This document shows positions 12,770-24,299 of a stretch of 64,000 nt of DNA, one piece after another. A program made the translations under genes and the position numbers. Where the stretch lies: the NCBI RefSeq assembly GCF_050947875.1, contig NC_134574.1, positions 150,820,434-150,884,433 of the forward strand, written 5' to 3'. The stretch is from Dermacentor variabilis (Eukaryota > Arthropoda > Arachnida > Ixodida > Ixodidae). The notes below the pieces were generated by a model that was given only the letters and a program-made list of their open reading frames with translations, was not told where the DNA came from and made no database searches. Numbering within the stretch: position 1 is the first letter of the stretch; each line of letters begins with the position of its first letter.

Positions 12770-12945
12770 ACAACTCGAATTAACCACCTAAAACCGACGT
12801 TTCGACTATGGAACTGGCGTTTGTCAAAAGCCTGTGTAGGACAATTTTCTTGTCGAAACGCGGGCTCCAGGCTGATCTTTCCTTGTTTGGTTGTTACTTG
12901 TAATCAACCGAATAAAAGAACAGACAGATCGACAGCTCTCTAAGA
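12770..12945. mobile_element. Possible Penelope-like fragment with inverted half-sites
   Basis: Contains ccgacgtttcgac (12794-12806) and gtcgaaacgcggg (12852-12864), reverse complements at 11 of 13 positions. The right half reads GGACAA-ttttc-TTGTC-GAAAC, a helix-II-plus-GAAAC layout related to the hammerhead-like motif at 11386-11411. The upstream CTGTGTAG differs from a working CUGANGA core. Assignment to Penelope-like terminal repeats is by resemblance only. Confidence 0.35.
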
Positions 12946-14385
12946 CACCAGCGGTCAAATTTTGCGTCAAAAACTGCGCGGTTGACAGAAGAAGAAGCGC
13001 AGTATCCGACCTCGTGTACAACAGAAAAGCACTGCATTATATACCAGTAGCACTGCACAGAACGGCGCTCTAAACTGCCCCGAAATATCACACAAACAAA
13101 GAAGAATGGCCGCATTGTGCATCTCTACCTCCGTCCCTTTCTTTTTCTTTCCTCCGGGCGCCATGAGTTATGATGTGGTGAACGCGATCAAGCTAGACTG
13201 AATGACCGGCACGCGAAGCGAGACGGACCCGATGACCAAGTCCCCCCCCCCCCCCCCCCCCTCCCGGGACGCTTCTCGGCCACACTGCCCTCTGACTGAC
13301 GTCTGGTCACGAGAGGGCATCAATGCATCCAAATAAGTGAAATACATATTGAGAAAAGAAAACAAAAACAATACGTAAGACCTGTGCTCTTCTGTTCCAC
13401 CGACTCTCAGTTATGAAGCCAGCATATAGTCTCAGAGAGATTCATTCGCCGTTATTCCAGGAAACAACTTGCTTATCGTGTTACTTGTTTTTCTTTCATT
13501 GGGTGGTAGGGGGCGAATCCGTGCATTCTTGTTTTGTTGTTCTTTCGTTTCAGGAATTACGGAAGCGTACGAATAACGCCAGTGAATTCTTCACCTCCCT
13601 TCTACTCCCACCAGAGCGCGACAAATTGACCCTCGGTCGGTCTCCCGCGTTTCCGGACAGCGGAACCACAAGAATGCTGTTTCCTCACTCCTCCATGCGT
13701 TCTCGCAAAGTGGAATAGAGTCGAGGGAAGCTATAGGTCATCAGCGTTCCATTTGGTGATGAAACCTTTGTCATCGCGTGCGCGGGGAGTGATTTATCGT
13801 GAGTGCGGTCGGCAACATTAGTCTTACACAGGCAAGAATGGTGGCTATGTCAATTAATAAAGCCCAGTGTGAAGATAGCGAAGAATAACAACGTGACGAC
13901 TGGGCGCACCCTCGCGTGGCCGCCAAGTTAAAGTGCGATTTAGTGACGCTGCCGACACAATTTGGCAACGCGCTCTTTAGTTTACTTTGGATGCTCTCCG
14001 CTCCTCGGCGTCCTCTGCCGCCGCTTGTGTTCGTTAGCGCTATATATTTAAAAAATTAAAGAACTCGTGGTGATATACAAGCTGGTAAACGGTGATTTTT
14101 ATATACAGATGAAGAAAGCGAAACTCTCCTTGGCTCTTGCTTACACTTAACGTGGATTTATTCTGACTGAGTAAATAGAGCTTTTCCCAGGAACAGTGTA
14201 ATCAAAGCTGAACCAATTCCGCGTAGACAAAGCAATATAGTGTGGTGAGTTGCTGGAGCGATCCAAATACCAGTGCACGATATATGCGCTCACAAGCGTT
14301 TAATGCGGGTTGTGACGTCACAAGGCCCTGCATGAGGCAGTGTAACGTCGAGGCACCCATTGTCCCAATATAAGTAACGATAGAT
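12946..14385. other. No gene recognised
   Basis: Short overlapping frames at 12.8-13.2 kb on both strands and a 101-codon plus frame at 13413-13718 show no motifs. A 20-C homopolymer sits at 13242-13261. Confidence 0.55.
13242..13261. repeat. Poly-C tract (20)
   Basis: Twenty uninterrupted C, then TCCCGGG. One of six G/C homopolymers of at least 15 bp in the window. Confidence 0.95.
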
Positions 14386-14387
14386 TT

Positions 14388-14492
14388 CTCCTTTTATTCC
14401 CTTTACCCCTTTCCCCAGCACAGGGTAGCCAGCCGGTACTTACACTGGCTAACCTCCCTGTATTTCCTCTCCTTTGTCTCCTCCTCTTCCTT
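14388..14492 (+). repeat. CT-rich interspersed repeat copy
   Basis: Core: pyrimidine block, CAGGGTAGCCAGCCGG, ~10-base spacer, CTGGCTAACCTCCCTG, then (TCC/CTT)-rich tail. The same core occurs at 23.9, 61.8 (plus) and 18.2, 19.4, 28.7, 35.6 kb (minus). Confidence 0.7.
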
Positions 14493-15955
14493 AACGATAG
14501 AGATAACCATGGGGCATCTCCAGCAGCAAGGCTCTGCAGGTTTGCCGGGAAGCCGTCCCCTCACTTTGACATTCATGCTGCATGCTGTCTGCGCAAGTGT
14601 ATTGTGAAGTGATTGGGTATTACGTTAGGCAGAGCACAGACATGAGTTAGCATGGTAGTGGCGAAGGAGACTCTTCACTGCGCATCTAAATTCAACTGAT
14701 GAAGCCACACTGTGATTCACTTGTACGTTTTCTTTTGCTGCCAAAGTCTCATCTTTTTCTGTGGGGACCAATTATAGCGGTAAAGAATGGCCGGGCGCTT
14801 AATACAGGCATTGCCGCTGGCGTGATAGCTTGCGGTTCGTGTGCCTGGGCGCCTCCTGGGTTCAACGTGCCTGTTCATCCGTTTACTATCGTAATAAACA
14901 ACACTACGAAAAACAGCGGCAGACTCCGCGGTATGCATCGCCAGCCAGATTTGTTAGTTACCTCACGCGTTAATCTCTCCATTCACGCCATCTGTACTAA
15001 CGGAGGGATTTAACAAGGGCGAATATGCATATGACTCACGAGAAGAGAGGGCTGCCCGCGGTAGGGGGATACCCGTGCGTAATTCGATTGCGGCTCATTT
15101 GGGAGACCAACCGACTGTGCCTCCTACGGTGAGACGCAAGCGACTTCTCTACACCGTTCTTTGATTCCTTTATTTTTTTCCTTCCTTTAGTCACGTGATG
15201 TATTATCAGAATTAATGATTTATGAAACGCCAACACGAGATCCACCGGAAGGGCATCTTTCGGGGCGCCTGGCTCGTGTGAGAGCGCAGAGTGCAAGCGA
15301 TGTTAAGCACTGTCCCCGAGGTGACGACCCGGCTGACAGGAACACAAACTACTCGTAGCCCGAAGGGCGCGCTGAAATTCACCAGGGACTTGGAAGACCC
15401 TACTTGTCCTTTGCGATTCCCATATCGGCTTAGTGGAGGGGTGATCGTTTAAATGCAGCCTTCGCCCGATGCCCTAGGATTGAGCGGGCGGTCACCCAGC
15501 CCACTTAATTATGCTCTGATCCGCCGGAGTGGTTGCTATAAAGGTTGTCGCGTGATTGATGGTTCTTGTCTGGGTAAACCTGAGAGCCTCGTAAACCGAT
15601 TAGAAAATGCCAGCGCTGTAACTGTTGCACCAAGATTTAGTAGCCCAGTGTGGGAGCGTTCCATTTACTAAAAAGAAAGGAAACAAGGTAAAGTGCCAAC
15701 GAATAACCACTCTTGTTTATTGTATTAAGCAATTGCGCTTGCGAGTATTCCATGTTTAGAATCGTTCGGACTATACTATGCGATGATATATACTTGAGAA
15801 AAAAGTATATTTAAAGTTAATTGAAAAGGTTTAAACCTTTTCGAACAATTCATCTTCTGCAGCCGCCTCCGTGGTAAGGTTTGTTTTCTGTTCACCTTTT
15901 TTTTTTTTCTATGACTAATTCGATTTCGACATCGTCATCAATATTAAGGTAAAAT
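14493..15955. other. No gene recognised
   Basis: A 104-codon plus frame (14699-15013) and an 86-codon minus frame (15036-15296) have no recognisable domain. Two adjacent palindromes lie at 15788-15842. Confidence 0.55.
15823..15842. other. 20-bp perfect palindrome
   Basis: gaaaaggtttaaaccttttc is its own reverse complement. Just upstream atatactt (15788-15795) and aagtatat (15803-15810) form an 8-bp stem. Confidence 0.9.
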
Positions 15956-15959
15956 GCGC

Positions 15960-16265
15960 AGGTGAGTGAGTGAGTGGGACAACTTTATTTGGTCCACTAT
16001 AGAGGCAAGCAAACTCAAGGTCACCTGGCTAGTCCCACTCGGCGACCATCAGGTGAAACCTGACGGCCCTCTCGCGAGCGCTCCGGACAGCCAGGATTTG
16101 AGAGGCCTGATCCTGGGCCCTAATTAAGCTTCATCATTTCCTCTTGGGTGAAAGGGGAAACGGCAGACGCGCAGCCCCGCAGGACATGCTCGAAGTCCGC
16201 ATAGCCACCACACGGAGGGAAGTCCGGGCTTAGGAACAGCTCGGGGTGCATTGTGTGCGGCGCCG
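15960..16265 (-). mobile_element. LINE C-terminal remnant and 3' end, (CACT)n tail
   Basis: On the minus strand the sequence reads as a decayed C-terminal protein segment (DFEHVLRGCASAV, then FTQEEMMKL) and a stop. The 3' end is GGACCAAATAAAGTTGT followed by a CACTCACTCACTCACC tail. The polyadenylation-like AATAAA directly before a short tandem tail is typical of some non-LTR elements. A closely similar terminus occurs at 58270. Exact clade not determined. Confidence 0.65.
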
Positions 16266-18165
16266 CGGGGCTCGGGTGAGTGCTTGTTTACAGAAGTCTA
16301 AGAGTGACTGCCTGAGCCCTGCACAGCGAGGAGTGCGGCAAAGGCAGGAGTCTTCTTGACAGATAATTATGTTTGCAAATTTCGTTGTACGAGCAGAGAG
16401 GCTCGGTTAGCCCAGGAGAGGATGCGTTGCCCAGCGCACTGGCAGTCGAACCTCGTGGGTAAAATAATTTAGACCAGCAGTTGAGACGCATTCAAAACAG
16501 CTTTTCTTTCTTTTTTTTGCTCAATGCGCAAATCTTTTATCATCTCACTTCACCTAAAGGAACGATGGCATTGTACCCCTCCACAAATATTTATATACAT
16601 GGTCTATAAAAGCCTTAAGATATATTGTCCTAACAAAAATAGAATGTCTGTAGAAGGCTTCTGAACATCTGAACTGATGTTTTTCATTGACTGTTTTATG
16701 AATGCTTTCCGTAACAAATTCGTTTGGATGCATGTGCAGTAGAATAGCCCCGAATGAAATAAAACTGCTAATCTCTGTTACCTGCAATCAGTCTGCACAC
16801 ACCCTATAAACGAAACAATGCGCCTTTGAGGAGTCAAAGTAGTCTACACGTAGTCTATTCGCAAGACCAACACTTCCTAGACCCGTTTTTTATTAGCTCC
16901 GTTCTCGAAATTCTCTACTAATCTGTTTTATCCATCAGACCTTTTACATAGTTACACTAATATACACCGGCGCTCCATTCACATCCTGTTACTCGGCAAC
17001 GTATTTAACACGTACTGAAAGCTAATGGCGGTATGCACTTTGAGCATAGAGCACTGTACCGAGGCACAGCTCCGAACTAAAGGTCGGGATGCCCCCCTCC
17101 CCCTTCCCTCCCTTTCCGAAATGAGACTCCATCGACGCGTGAAACGGAATTCCTAAACCTCGACCTGGGCGCACCCACGTCTTGCTAATTAACGCCATAG
17201 CTGCGGAAACGAAAGGAGGTGGGCGTCTGCGCAGGCATCTCTAAGACCTACAAGGAACGATATGTCCCATTGTGCAGGTTCTCTCCCTCCCTCTTTCCCT
17301 CGGTTTCAACTCCACGCGATAGCTGGGTCCGACAACCCCGTCTTTTCTCCCCCGCGAAAACTTAGTTCCACGTCGCACTTAACGAAGCGGCGGCGAATGC
17401 ACTTACATTAATTACGTCACGCTGCTCAGCGAAGAACCGTTCCAGTGTGTGCCTGTAATCGGGAATGGAAATGAGCTATAATACGCCGCTGACTAAGCAG
17501 CCTTCCCGAATTTCTTCGGCGTCAAGTGTGATAACCTTTTTCTTTGTATTTTACTCTGTCTCTTTCTCGTATTTAGAATCAACATCCTGTCCACCATCCC
17601 GAAGAAAAGTCCTCGCTAAAGGACGTTGAATAACACACGCAAATAGGCACAGCCACTGCCCTGTCAGTCAGTACATTCGCCATTCATTACTCCCATGGAC
17701 TGACTCGTATAACTTTCATGGTCTTATGCTAATTTCTTTGATTTGGATGAGTCCCCGTATATTTGCGTATAGCCTTAAGCCCTTCTGAACGCTAATGGAC
17801 GGTGACATAGAGAAGGAGCGGTGTCTCGTAAAATATGTAGCTATAGTTTGTGCAAGTCCAAATCCCCAACGGCTAACATGGACATATATAGATGACAGAT
17901 GAGAAATAAATTAAAAGACATATATAATATATAGGGAATCATAATGAGCTCGCTTTGGGTAACGCAGTGCCGCCATTCATTCAGACTTCGCGGGTCTTCA
18001 TTTTCTTTATTACACTTATCTGTGGTGGCACGGGAGTGAAGACTGTTTTTTAGAACTCTCATCAATTTTATTCCAAGTTCTGAGCCTGTTAATCTTTCTT
18101 TTATCTCATGGACGCGATGATGGAAGGGGATTAGTTATCTTACACAAGACTGCACGCCATCCTTC
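16266..18165. other. No gene recognised
   Basis: AT-rich to 17050, then a GC-richer patch (17080-17480) with C/T runs and several CpG. No motif-bearing frame was seen. The patch could be regulatory, but nothing specific supports that. Confidence 0.55.
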
Positions 18166-18167
18166 AA

Positions 18168-18268
18168 GGAGGGAAAGGAGGAGGGAAAGAGAAAAGCAGA
18201 AGGCATTGAGGTTAACCAGAATAACGTACGGTTGGCTAAACTACACCGGGGAATGAAAAAGGGTAAAA
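18168..18268 (-). repeat. CT-rich interspersed repeat copy (minus)
   Basis: Minus strand reads a pyrimidine block, GTGTAGTTTAGCCAACCG, spacer, CTGGTTAACCTCAATGCC, then a CT-rich tail. It lies about 280 bases 3' (minus sense) of the LINE C-terminus at 18545-19200, so it may be that element's 3' UTR. Confidence 0.65.
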
Positions 18269-18369
18269 CAAAGATGACAGGGTGAGTGAGATGGGAAGGA
18301 AAGAATCAGAATGAGAATCGGTTTATTCAAGACGAAAATGGGGATAATTACATGATACGTATATGCAGA

Positions 18370-18407
18370 AGGAGGTCCCGTACTTCGAAACTAAAATGGG
18401 ACCTCCT
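18370..18407. other. 10-bp perfect stem, 18-base loop
   Basis: AGGAGGTCCC (18370-18379) pairs with GGGACCTCCT (18398-18407). It falls in the probable 3' UTR of the minus-strand LINE remnant. Confidence 0.8.
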
Positions 18408-18544
18408 GTGCATGATGACTAGAATTAACAAAACAACAATGGAAATATATGAAATTTCCGATAATAAAGGCTTTAGGAGACAATTAAGGCATAAATGAAC
18501 AGAAAAGCAGCAGATGAATGTTTAAAGCAAGCAAGAAAGAAATT

Positions 18545-19200
18545 AGCGGTGAGTTCGCTGACGCGTGCGGTCTTATAGAAATTGCATTAATAGTCACAGA
18601 TGTTCGCACAAACGCGTCGTCCTCAAGTATCACAAAAGCGCCTTTACCGCTTTATGGGGCGACGAGCAATGGGAGCGGTGTTCCAGCAGCACCTGCACAG
18701 AAAGCGAACGATTGTCCAGTTTTTGGAGAGCGTTGGCAAGTTCTTGTCTTTCTGTTGCATATCGTGTACAGTGGCACACCAGGTGGTCGATATTTCCTTC
18801 GGTGCCGCAGACCTCGCATGCTGCACTGTCGTTCGCTCCAATTAATGTAGAGTATGCCTTTGTGAAGGCAACTCCTAACCAAAGGCGACAGAGAAGCGTA
18901 GCTTCCCGTCGAGGAAGTCGGAGTGGAGATCGGAGTTGTAGTGTGGGGTTTAATCGATGCAGTCGTGTAAGTCGTAAGTTTGGCGAGTTCCACTCGGTCA
19001 GTAAGAGACTGCGTGCCAGGTGTCGAAGCTGCCTTGCGGCGTCTGTCCTCGAAAGCGGAATTGGAACGCTGTGCTCTTCCTGATGTGCTGTGCGAGAAGC
19101 GTTATATCGGCGGCATCGTTGCCACTGATTCCACATTGGCCAGGTACCCATTAAAAAACAACCTCGTGACCTTTTCGTTGGACGTGATGGTGAAGTTTCA
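18545..19200 (-). pseudogene. LINE ORF2 C-terminus: RNase H end and CCHC (copy A)
   Basis: Minus-strand remnant of an RNase-H-bearing LINE (I/R1-like group by family knowledge). Near 19090-19148 one frame reads GQCGISGNDAAD, the end of the RNase H domain. After a frameshift the 173-codon frame at 18630-19151 continues with IPLSRTDAARQLR, REATLLCRLWLGVAFT and a zinc knuckle C-x2-C-x7-H-x4-C (frame residues 112, 115, 123, 128), then AVKALL. The next codon is a stop where the motif would continue with Arg; the sequence goes on as YLRTTRLCEHL and a terminal stop near 18580. Dead copy: one frameshift and one in-frame stop. No polymerase domain remains upstream, so it is 5'-truncated. Confidence 0.85.
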
Positions 19201-19334
19201 CGTGTTCGTATGTCAATTGGTCATGAAATCCGCGTCGGAGAACTGACTGCGTGCACTGTAATGCCGGTTTTGAATGTCAATGTAGCCCTAGACTGGAGAC
19301 GCTCGAAGAATATTTTCAAGACAAGACAGAACGA

Positions 19335-19448
19335 AAGAGAAAAAAGAGTGAGAGGCAAAAGGGAAGGCAGGGAGGCTAACCAGGTCGTACTTGGTTTGCT
19401 ACCCTACACAAGGGGAAAGGGAAATACACAGGAAAATAAAGAAAAGCC
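19335..19448 (-). repeat. CT-rich interspersed repeat copy (minus)
   Basis: Minus strand: TTCCCCTTGTGTAGGGTAGC, AAACC, spacer, CTGGTTAGCCTCCCTGCC, then a CT-rich tail. It lies about 150 bases 3' of the LINE C-terminus at 19590-20040 in the same orientation. Confidence 0.75.
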
Positions 19449-19589
19449 GTACGAAAGGAATAAGTAGGGATGTGCGTGCGGACATATAGAACAGCGTTCT
19501 CCACGCAAATCAAGGGTGGTCCTATAGCTCAGTAGCCTTCGTAAAATGCAGAATTTAAGTGCTCTCGGCTTTCTGCGTGCGTGACCTTT

Positions 19590-20040
19590 GAGATCTTGGT
19601 CCCGATATTTCAATTTTTTTTTTCTTACTGTGAACGCTCTCTCGTCTATCGGCTTAGTGCTGCCCGCAATGCCTGTCTCTCAATGTCCAATGGAGGGCGA
19701 GTAGAGGGGGACATGTTCCACGGCTTCGTCGCCATCACAAATGCTGTACGAGGCACGGTCCATCCTGCCGATACGGAAGCAGTAGGCGTTTGTAAAAGCC
19801 GGCGCCCAACCACAAGCGAAGGAGCAATGTTGCGTCGCTTTGAGATTGACCGCATGGTAAGTCGAAGGCGCAGTGAAGGGTCTAGAAGAGAGCGAAGTCG
19901 CGAGGTTGGCTCATTTAACTGAATTCTAATGCTCAAATGCACAGAGGCGAGCAAGTAGGCAGAGTTGCTTACCTGCAACGCCCTCTGACAATGGGACAGG
20001 TACACGTTGGACTTGGTGGGAGGACCGAGCTGCTTCGTCG
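19590..20040 (-). pseudogene. LINE ORF2 C-terminus (copy B), frameshifted
   Basis: Second copy of the same LINE C-terminal region as 18545-19200, same strand. Recognisable pieces are spread over three frames: LDPSLRLRL, then ATLLLRLWLG, then FTNAYCFRIG and CDGDEAVEHV, then DIERQALRAALSR and DERAFTV. The zinc-knuckle cysteines are partly lost (first Cys missing, last replaced). The upstream RNase H part is not seen. Confidence 0.75.
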
Positions 20041-20955
20041 GTTCGTTCGTTACCGATGATGCTACAACGACATGGCAACCACTGAAGTTTGATTAGGCAC
20101 CCGCTTTTTTTAACAGCGTGATGGTGAGATTTTTCTTATTTCGGAGGCCAGCTATTCATGAGTGTCGTGAAAAAGGTCTGACTACACAGTTCGGAGCATC
20201 GCCTTCGAATCACCAAATACGGCCCATCGTTTTTAGTGGCTTTTGAGGTATGTAGTCAACAGCGCCTCTGAGAACCAAAAGTTCCGTTCCCGTTGATGCT
20301 ATGGCCTGGGAGAACGTGATCACTTTGAACAAAACAAGAAATACCACGAAAGTAAGTCGCCGTGAACTCTCGATGCCCAGAGATTTCGATGAGGCGTTTT
20401 TTCTGGCTAAAACATTGCTACCGTGCACATTTTTTACACAATCATACTAGAACCCAATGGTTGTAACTTACTTCTTCTGGTTGCTCAGGCCTCGGACTAC
20501 TACATCTCGGTATGATATTTCGGTTTCCACAATGCTATAAGTTAAAACGTGAAATGCTTCTTCCAAACAACTCTTCATGCCGTTGAGAATCAGGCCGGAG
20601 GTTGGCCTTTCTGAGAAAAAAAAAGTAATGTAGACTGCTAAATAAGCGACTGCTCAGGCTGAAACACCGACATAATCAATACATGTTTTAAGAAGCCCAT
20701 TGAAATTTTACTTACATGTAAGCCCTGCATTGCTCTACAGCGCGCCGCCAGCCCAATAAAACAGGGAGAGGAAGCACAAAAGCCAGCGGGACTCATCCCA
20801 AAAGCGCCATCCGAATCCTTATGTGGCATTTTATGCCTGTATATGTCCCACGCGGGAAAATCCAAAACTACCAAGACCGCACCCATGTCGTGGCCAACTG
20901 GGTTCAGTTTGGCTATCCCCTAACCTGGCCGCCCCATCGGGGGACGATTTGACCG
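20041..20955. other. No gene recognised
   Basis: Mixed sequence with two short minus frames (20210-20428, 20638-20886) lacking motifs. Confidence 0.55.
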
Positions 20956-20959
20956 ACAG

Positions 20960-21090
20960 CAAGGTGTGAGACCGGGCTAGTTGCTATTCTGTGGTGATGT
21001 ATAAGCAACGCGAAAGTGGACACATAACAAAATGAAAAGCGGCAAGGTCAAGCGCCGACTTCCAACTGGCCTTTGTTGCAAAAAAGGATG
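20960..21090. repeat. Possible dispersed-repeat fragment
   Basis: The block with GACCGGGCTAGTTG, GTATAAGCAACGCGAAA, AAGCGCCGACTTCCAACTGG resembles a dispersed sequence I recall from tick genomes near Penelope-like elements. There is no second copy here to confirm it, so this is memory-based and weak. Confidence 0.25.
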
Positions 21091-21435
21091 AAATATAGTA
21101 ACAGCCACATGTAATTTGGCAAGCTAACAGGACCGACAGGCTGGCAGACCGAGGTGGCAGCACACCACGATCGCCTCGCGGAGAACGGCTCCGGTCTAGT
21201 TAGGCTGACCGCTTGCACCACTTCACGATGTTGCAAATGTGCTTTCAGTGTAGTGACATTGAAATATATTATTTGCAAAGAGAAGTCTTGGTATGTCTGA
21301 TCTTTGGTGGTAAACCAAGGTGCACTATCTTGGGCAGCAGATGACCTGAAACAGTGGTTCTGACACGTGAACTTGGCTGTGTCTCATGCAGGCAGTTACC
21401 CATAATGTAGCTTGCTCTACCATGCGTTGTGCAGA

Positions 21436-21539
<104 letters not shown>

Positions 21540-22029
21540 TTGACTTGGTCCCTACTTTTCCCGCCTCCTTAATTGGCTACGTCCGAGATAAGTTTCCCCC
21601 TTCGGGACTCGAGCATCTCGCTCGACTGACGGATTGGTTGGCGCGCAATTTTGACAGCAGCTTGCGCGTCGAACGACACCCGACCGTCTGGAGAAGTGCT
21701 GTGGGAGGAAACGGTGGAGTGAGCACTGTGTTAGACTTCTCGCCATCTTTTCCCTTTTGTGGGCGAGGAGGCGTCCTTTTGTGGGAATCTGGTTATCTTT
21801 GCTCAACACACACACACACACACACAAAAAGAAGCTGGGAGATAGGAGTGCAAGGCATTCACCATCTTCGCGAAGACGCCAGTATAGAACAAGCACAAAA
21901 TACACGAAAGCGTACACGAAAGGCACTCTGTGCTTGGGTTCTCGAAGTTGACGGCGAGTAAGTCGCGGTGAAATCTTTCGTGCCTTATGACGTTGCTTTT
22001 CTGGAGGAGAACGCATGTAGAAATCTTGC

Positions 22030-23430
22030 TCAAAAATCTATAAAAAATCGTCCCCAACACATAGTTTCGTAAGAACACCATTCTTTCGTAGCTGTCGCAG
22101 ATAAGGCGCTAACGGCCGATACTTCGTAGCGTGCCTTCACTCATTAGAATGAACATATGAGCATTCAACTACAAATACAACCTACTGCAGCGCATGTCGC
22201 GAATGATGGACATTGCACCGACGCAGCGTCCGTGCATTTGTAGGGATATGTATTATACAATTTACACACCGTAAGCATGCCCGGACACTTACACACCTAT
22301 GCGCACGCGCACAAAAAGCGGACAAAAAAAAAAAAGAGGAGGAACCTGACAGCTTCCACGTGTCATCACTAGCCGTAAATGATAGAGCACAGCTCGCAGC
22401 TGCAACTGTTTTAAACAGGCGCCGATAGCCGACATCACCGCGGTGTCAGTATCGCACCCCACGCCGACAGCCGTACTTCTCCAGTCAGGCGAGTCGCCGA
22501 GAAGTAACGTGGTACGCTCGTTAATGAGACCTTCACCGAAAACCGGAAGCCCCTCCCGCTCATCCTGTCTTCAAAAACTTGGGAAAACAATACGCCGACT
22601 CATCTTTGTCGCCGAACAACGCAAGGGACGAAACGGCACGTCCGCCTAGGGTTACACTCGAAACAAGGAAGCCCAGCAGGGTGCGGATTGTAAGCCCCAA
22701 TCAATAGAGGGCTAGCGGATGAGAGAGAGCGAGGGCTCTCGGAGAGGCGGTGGTTTGAAACAAAGCCCGAACCTCAGAGCCATCTGGCGTGCTCAGCAGG
22801 CGCTTCACCCCCCCCCCCCCCCCTCGTCCCGTCCATTAGAGCGTGCGCGCCAAGTGTTTCGCGAGCCGTAAAACGCAAGCAGGCGCGCAGGGACGACGCT
22901 GACGGAGTTCTTACGGTGAGCTGGGTGGTGGCAGTACGCGCTGGTCTGGCGCGCCTAAATAACCCCTGCCTTGTGCCACGCTAAGGGAGACAGGTCCCTC
23001 CAAGGCTCGCCTAAATATGAAACCCCCTTTTATTTTAACCCGTCCAGCTTCGCGGCAGAAACAGACGGCGTAATTCACGCTTTACTACCGTGCAGCGTTT
23101 TCGCACGGTGACTCTCGCTCAGGGTTCTCCGAGCGGGACAGTGCACAGTGACGAAGGAAAAAGGATGAATTACAATATGCTCGCAGACGTGCTCAGTTCG
23201 TTGATTGTGTTTTCGTTTTCGGAGAGGGCGTCAGGTTTACAGCTTCTCCCCTGCTTTGTTTTCATTGGTCGTGAACGGAAGAGTTGCGATGGTATACAGC
23301 CGAGTGCGAGTGGGAACAGAGTGGAGACATAAATACGAAAATGTGTTGTTTATTGCTCGGCTCGTATGACTCGGCTGCCGCCCCAATAAACTCTGCAGCA
23401 GATGGAGCTTAAGTGCACATATTTTTTTTC
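22030..23430. other. GC/CpG-rich tract without recognised gene
   Basis: Noticeably richer in CpG than the flanks, especially 22420-23340, with a 16-C run at 22808-22823 and an AATAAA near 23384. It could be a CpG-rich promoter/first-exon area or an unrecognised repeat. No frame carries a motif, and no TATA-plus-initiator context could be argued. Confidence 0.35.
22808..22823. repeat. Poly-C tract (16)
   Basis: Sixteen uninterrupted C. Confidence 0.95.
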
Positions 23431-23930
23431 ATCTGTTTTCTAATCTGGCGTAACGTAAGTTGCACAACACGGGGGCTCAAAAATCAGATTGCAGGTATTG
23501 AGCATACGTGTCCGGTATAACTTTGTTCGCAAGTGTGAACGCTCTGTCGTCAAGCGTGCTGAAGATAGAAAGAGAGAGGAGGGTACAATTAAGCACGTGA
23601 AGCTGTGAGTCAAGCAGGCACAAATGATGCGGAAAAAGTCACAATAATCTTGCAATAGACTAGCTAGTTATCGCGAACCAAAGTTTTCAGCACTGCTCCT
23701 GCTCTCATGCGTTTTCCTTCTGTACTGGCGACGCACGCTGTAGTCACCAGTGAAGACCAAGGAGCCGGTGGGCGTCAGCACTACGTTGCAGTACGTGGCA
23801 ATATATCGTGCATCACAAGCTATGAGGAAGCACCAAGATTAGCTTCAGACGGAAGAATGACGACAGCCTAACATATCGGCGGAGCACTTGCTTGGACTTG
23901 ACTGATTTCCAGGCACTTTGCTGCGTGTGC
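23431..23930. other. No gene recognised
   Basis: Nothing beyond one 71-codon minus frame without motifs. Confidence 0.55.
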
Positions 23931-23935
23931 ACAGA

Positions 23936-24085
23936 GTGTTCCCTCTACCCCGCTTTCCTCTTTCCGTTCCCCCTCTCCCTTCCACCAGTGTAGGGTAGCA
24001 ACCCGGACGCTCGTCTGGTTGACCTCCTTGCCTTTCCTCTCTTTGCTATCTCTCTCTCCCTCTCTCCTTCTGTCGTCGTCTTGTT
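23936..24085 (+). repeat. CT-rich interspersed repeat copy, best preserved
   Basis: CCCTCTCCCTTCCACCAG, TGTAGGGTAGCAACCCGG, spacer, CTGGTTGACCTCCTTGCC, then TTTCCTCTC and (CT)n. Best copy of the family. No LINE protein remnant was seen upstream. Confidence 0.8.
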
Positions 24086-24299
24086 TGGGCTGCAAAGTTT
24101 TACCAAAAAAATTACAGGGCTGTCTTCGAGTGTTTGACTAATTTGAATATCCTCGAAGTACTAAATAATTGGTGCCAGGCTACACAAGTACGTGGGCAAA
24201 CGGACCAGTATATAATGTTCTAGAGCAGAAAGTACGTGCAGTATCGCTATACGGTGTCACGATACCGTAAAGTGCAAAACATACCCGTGTTCCGTGGGT

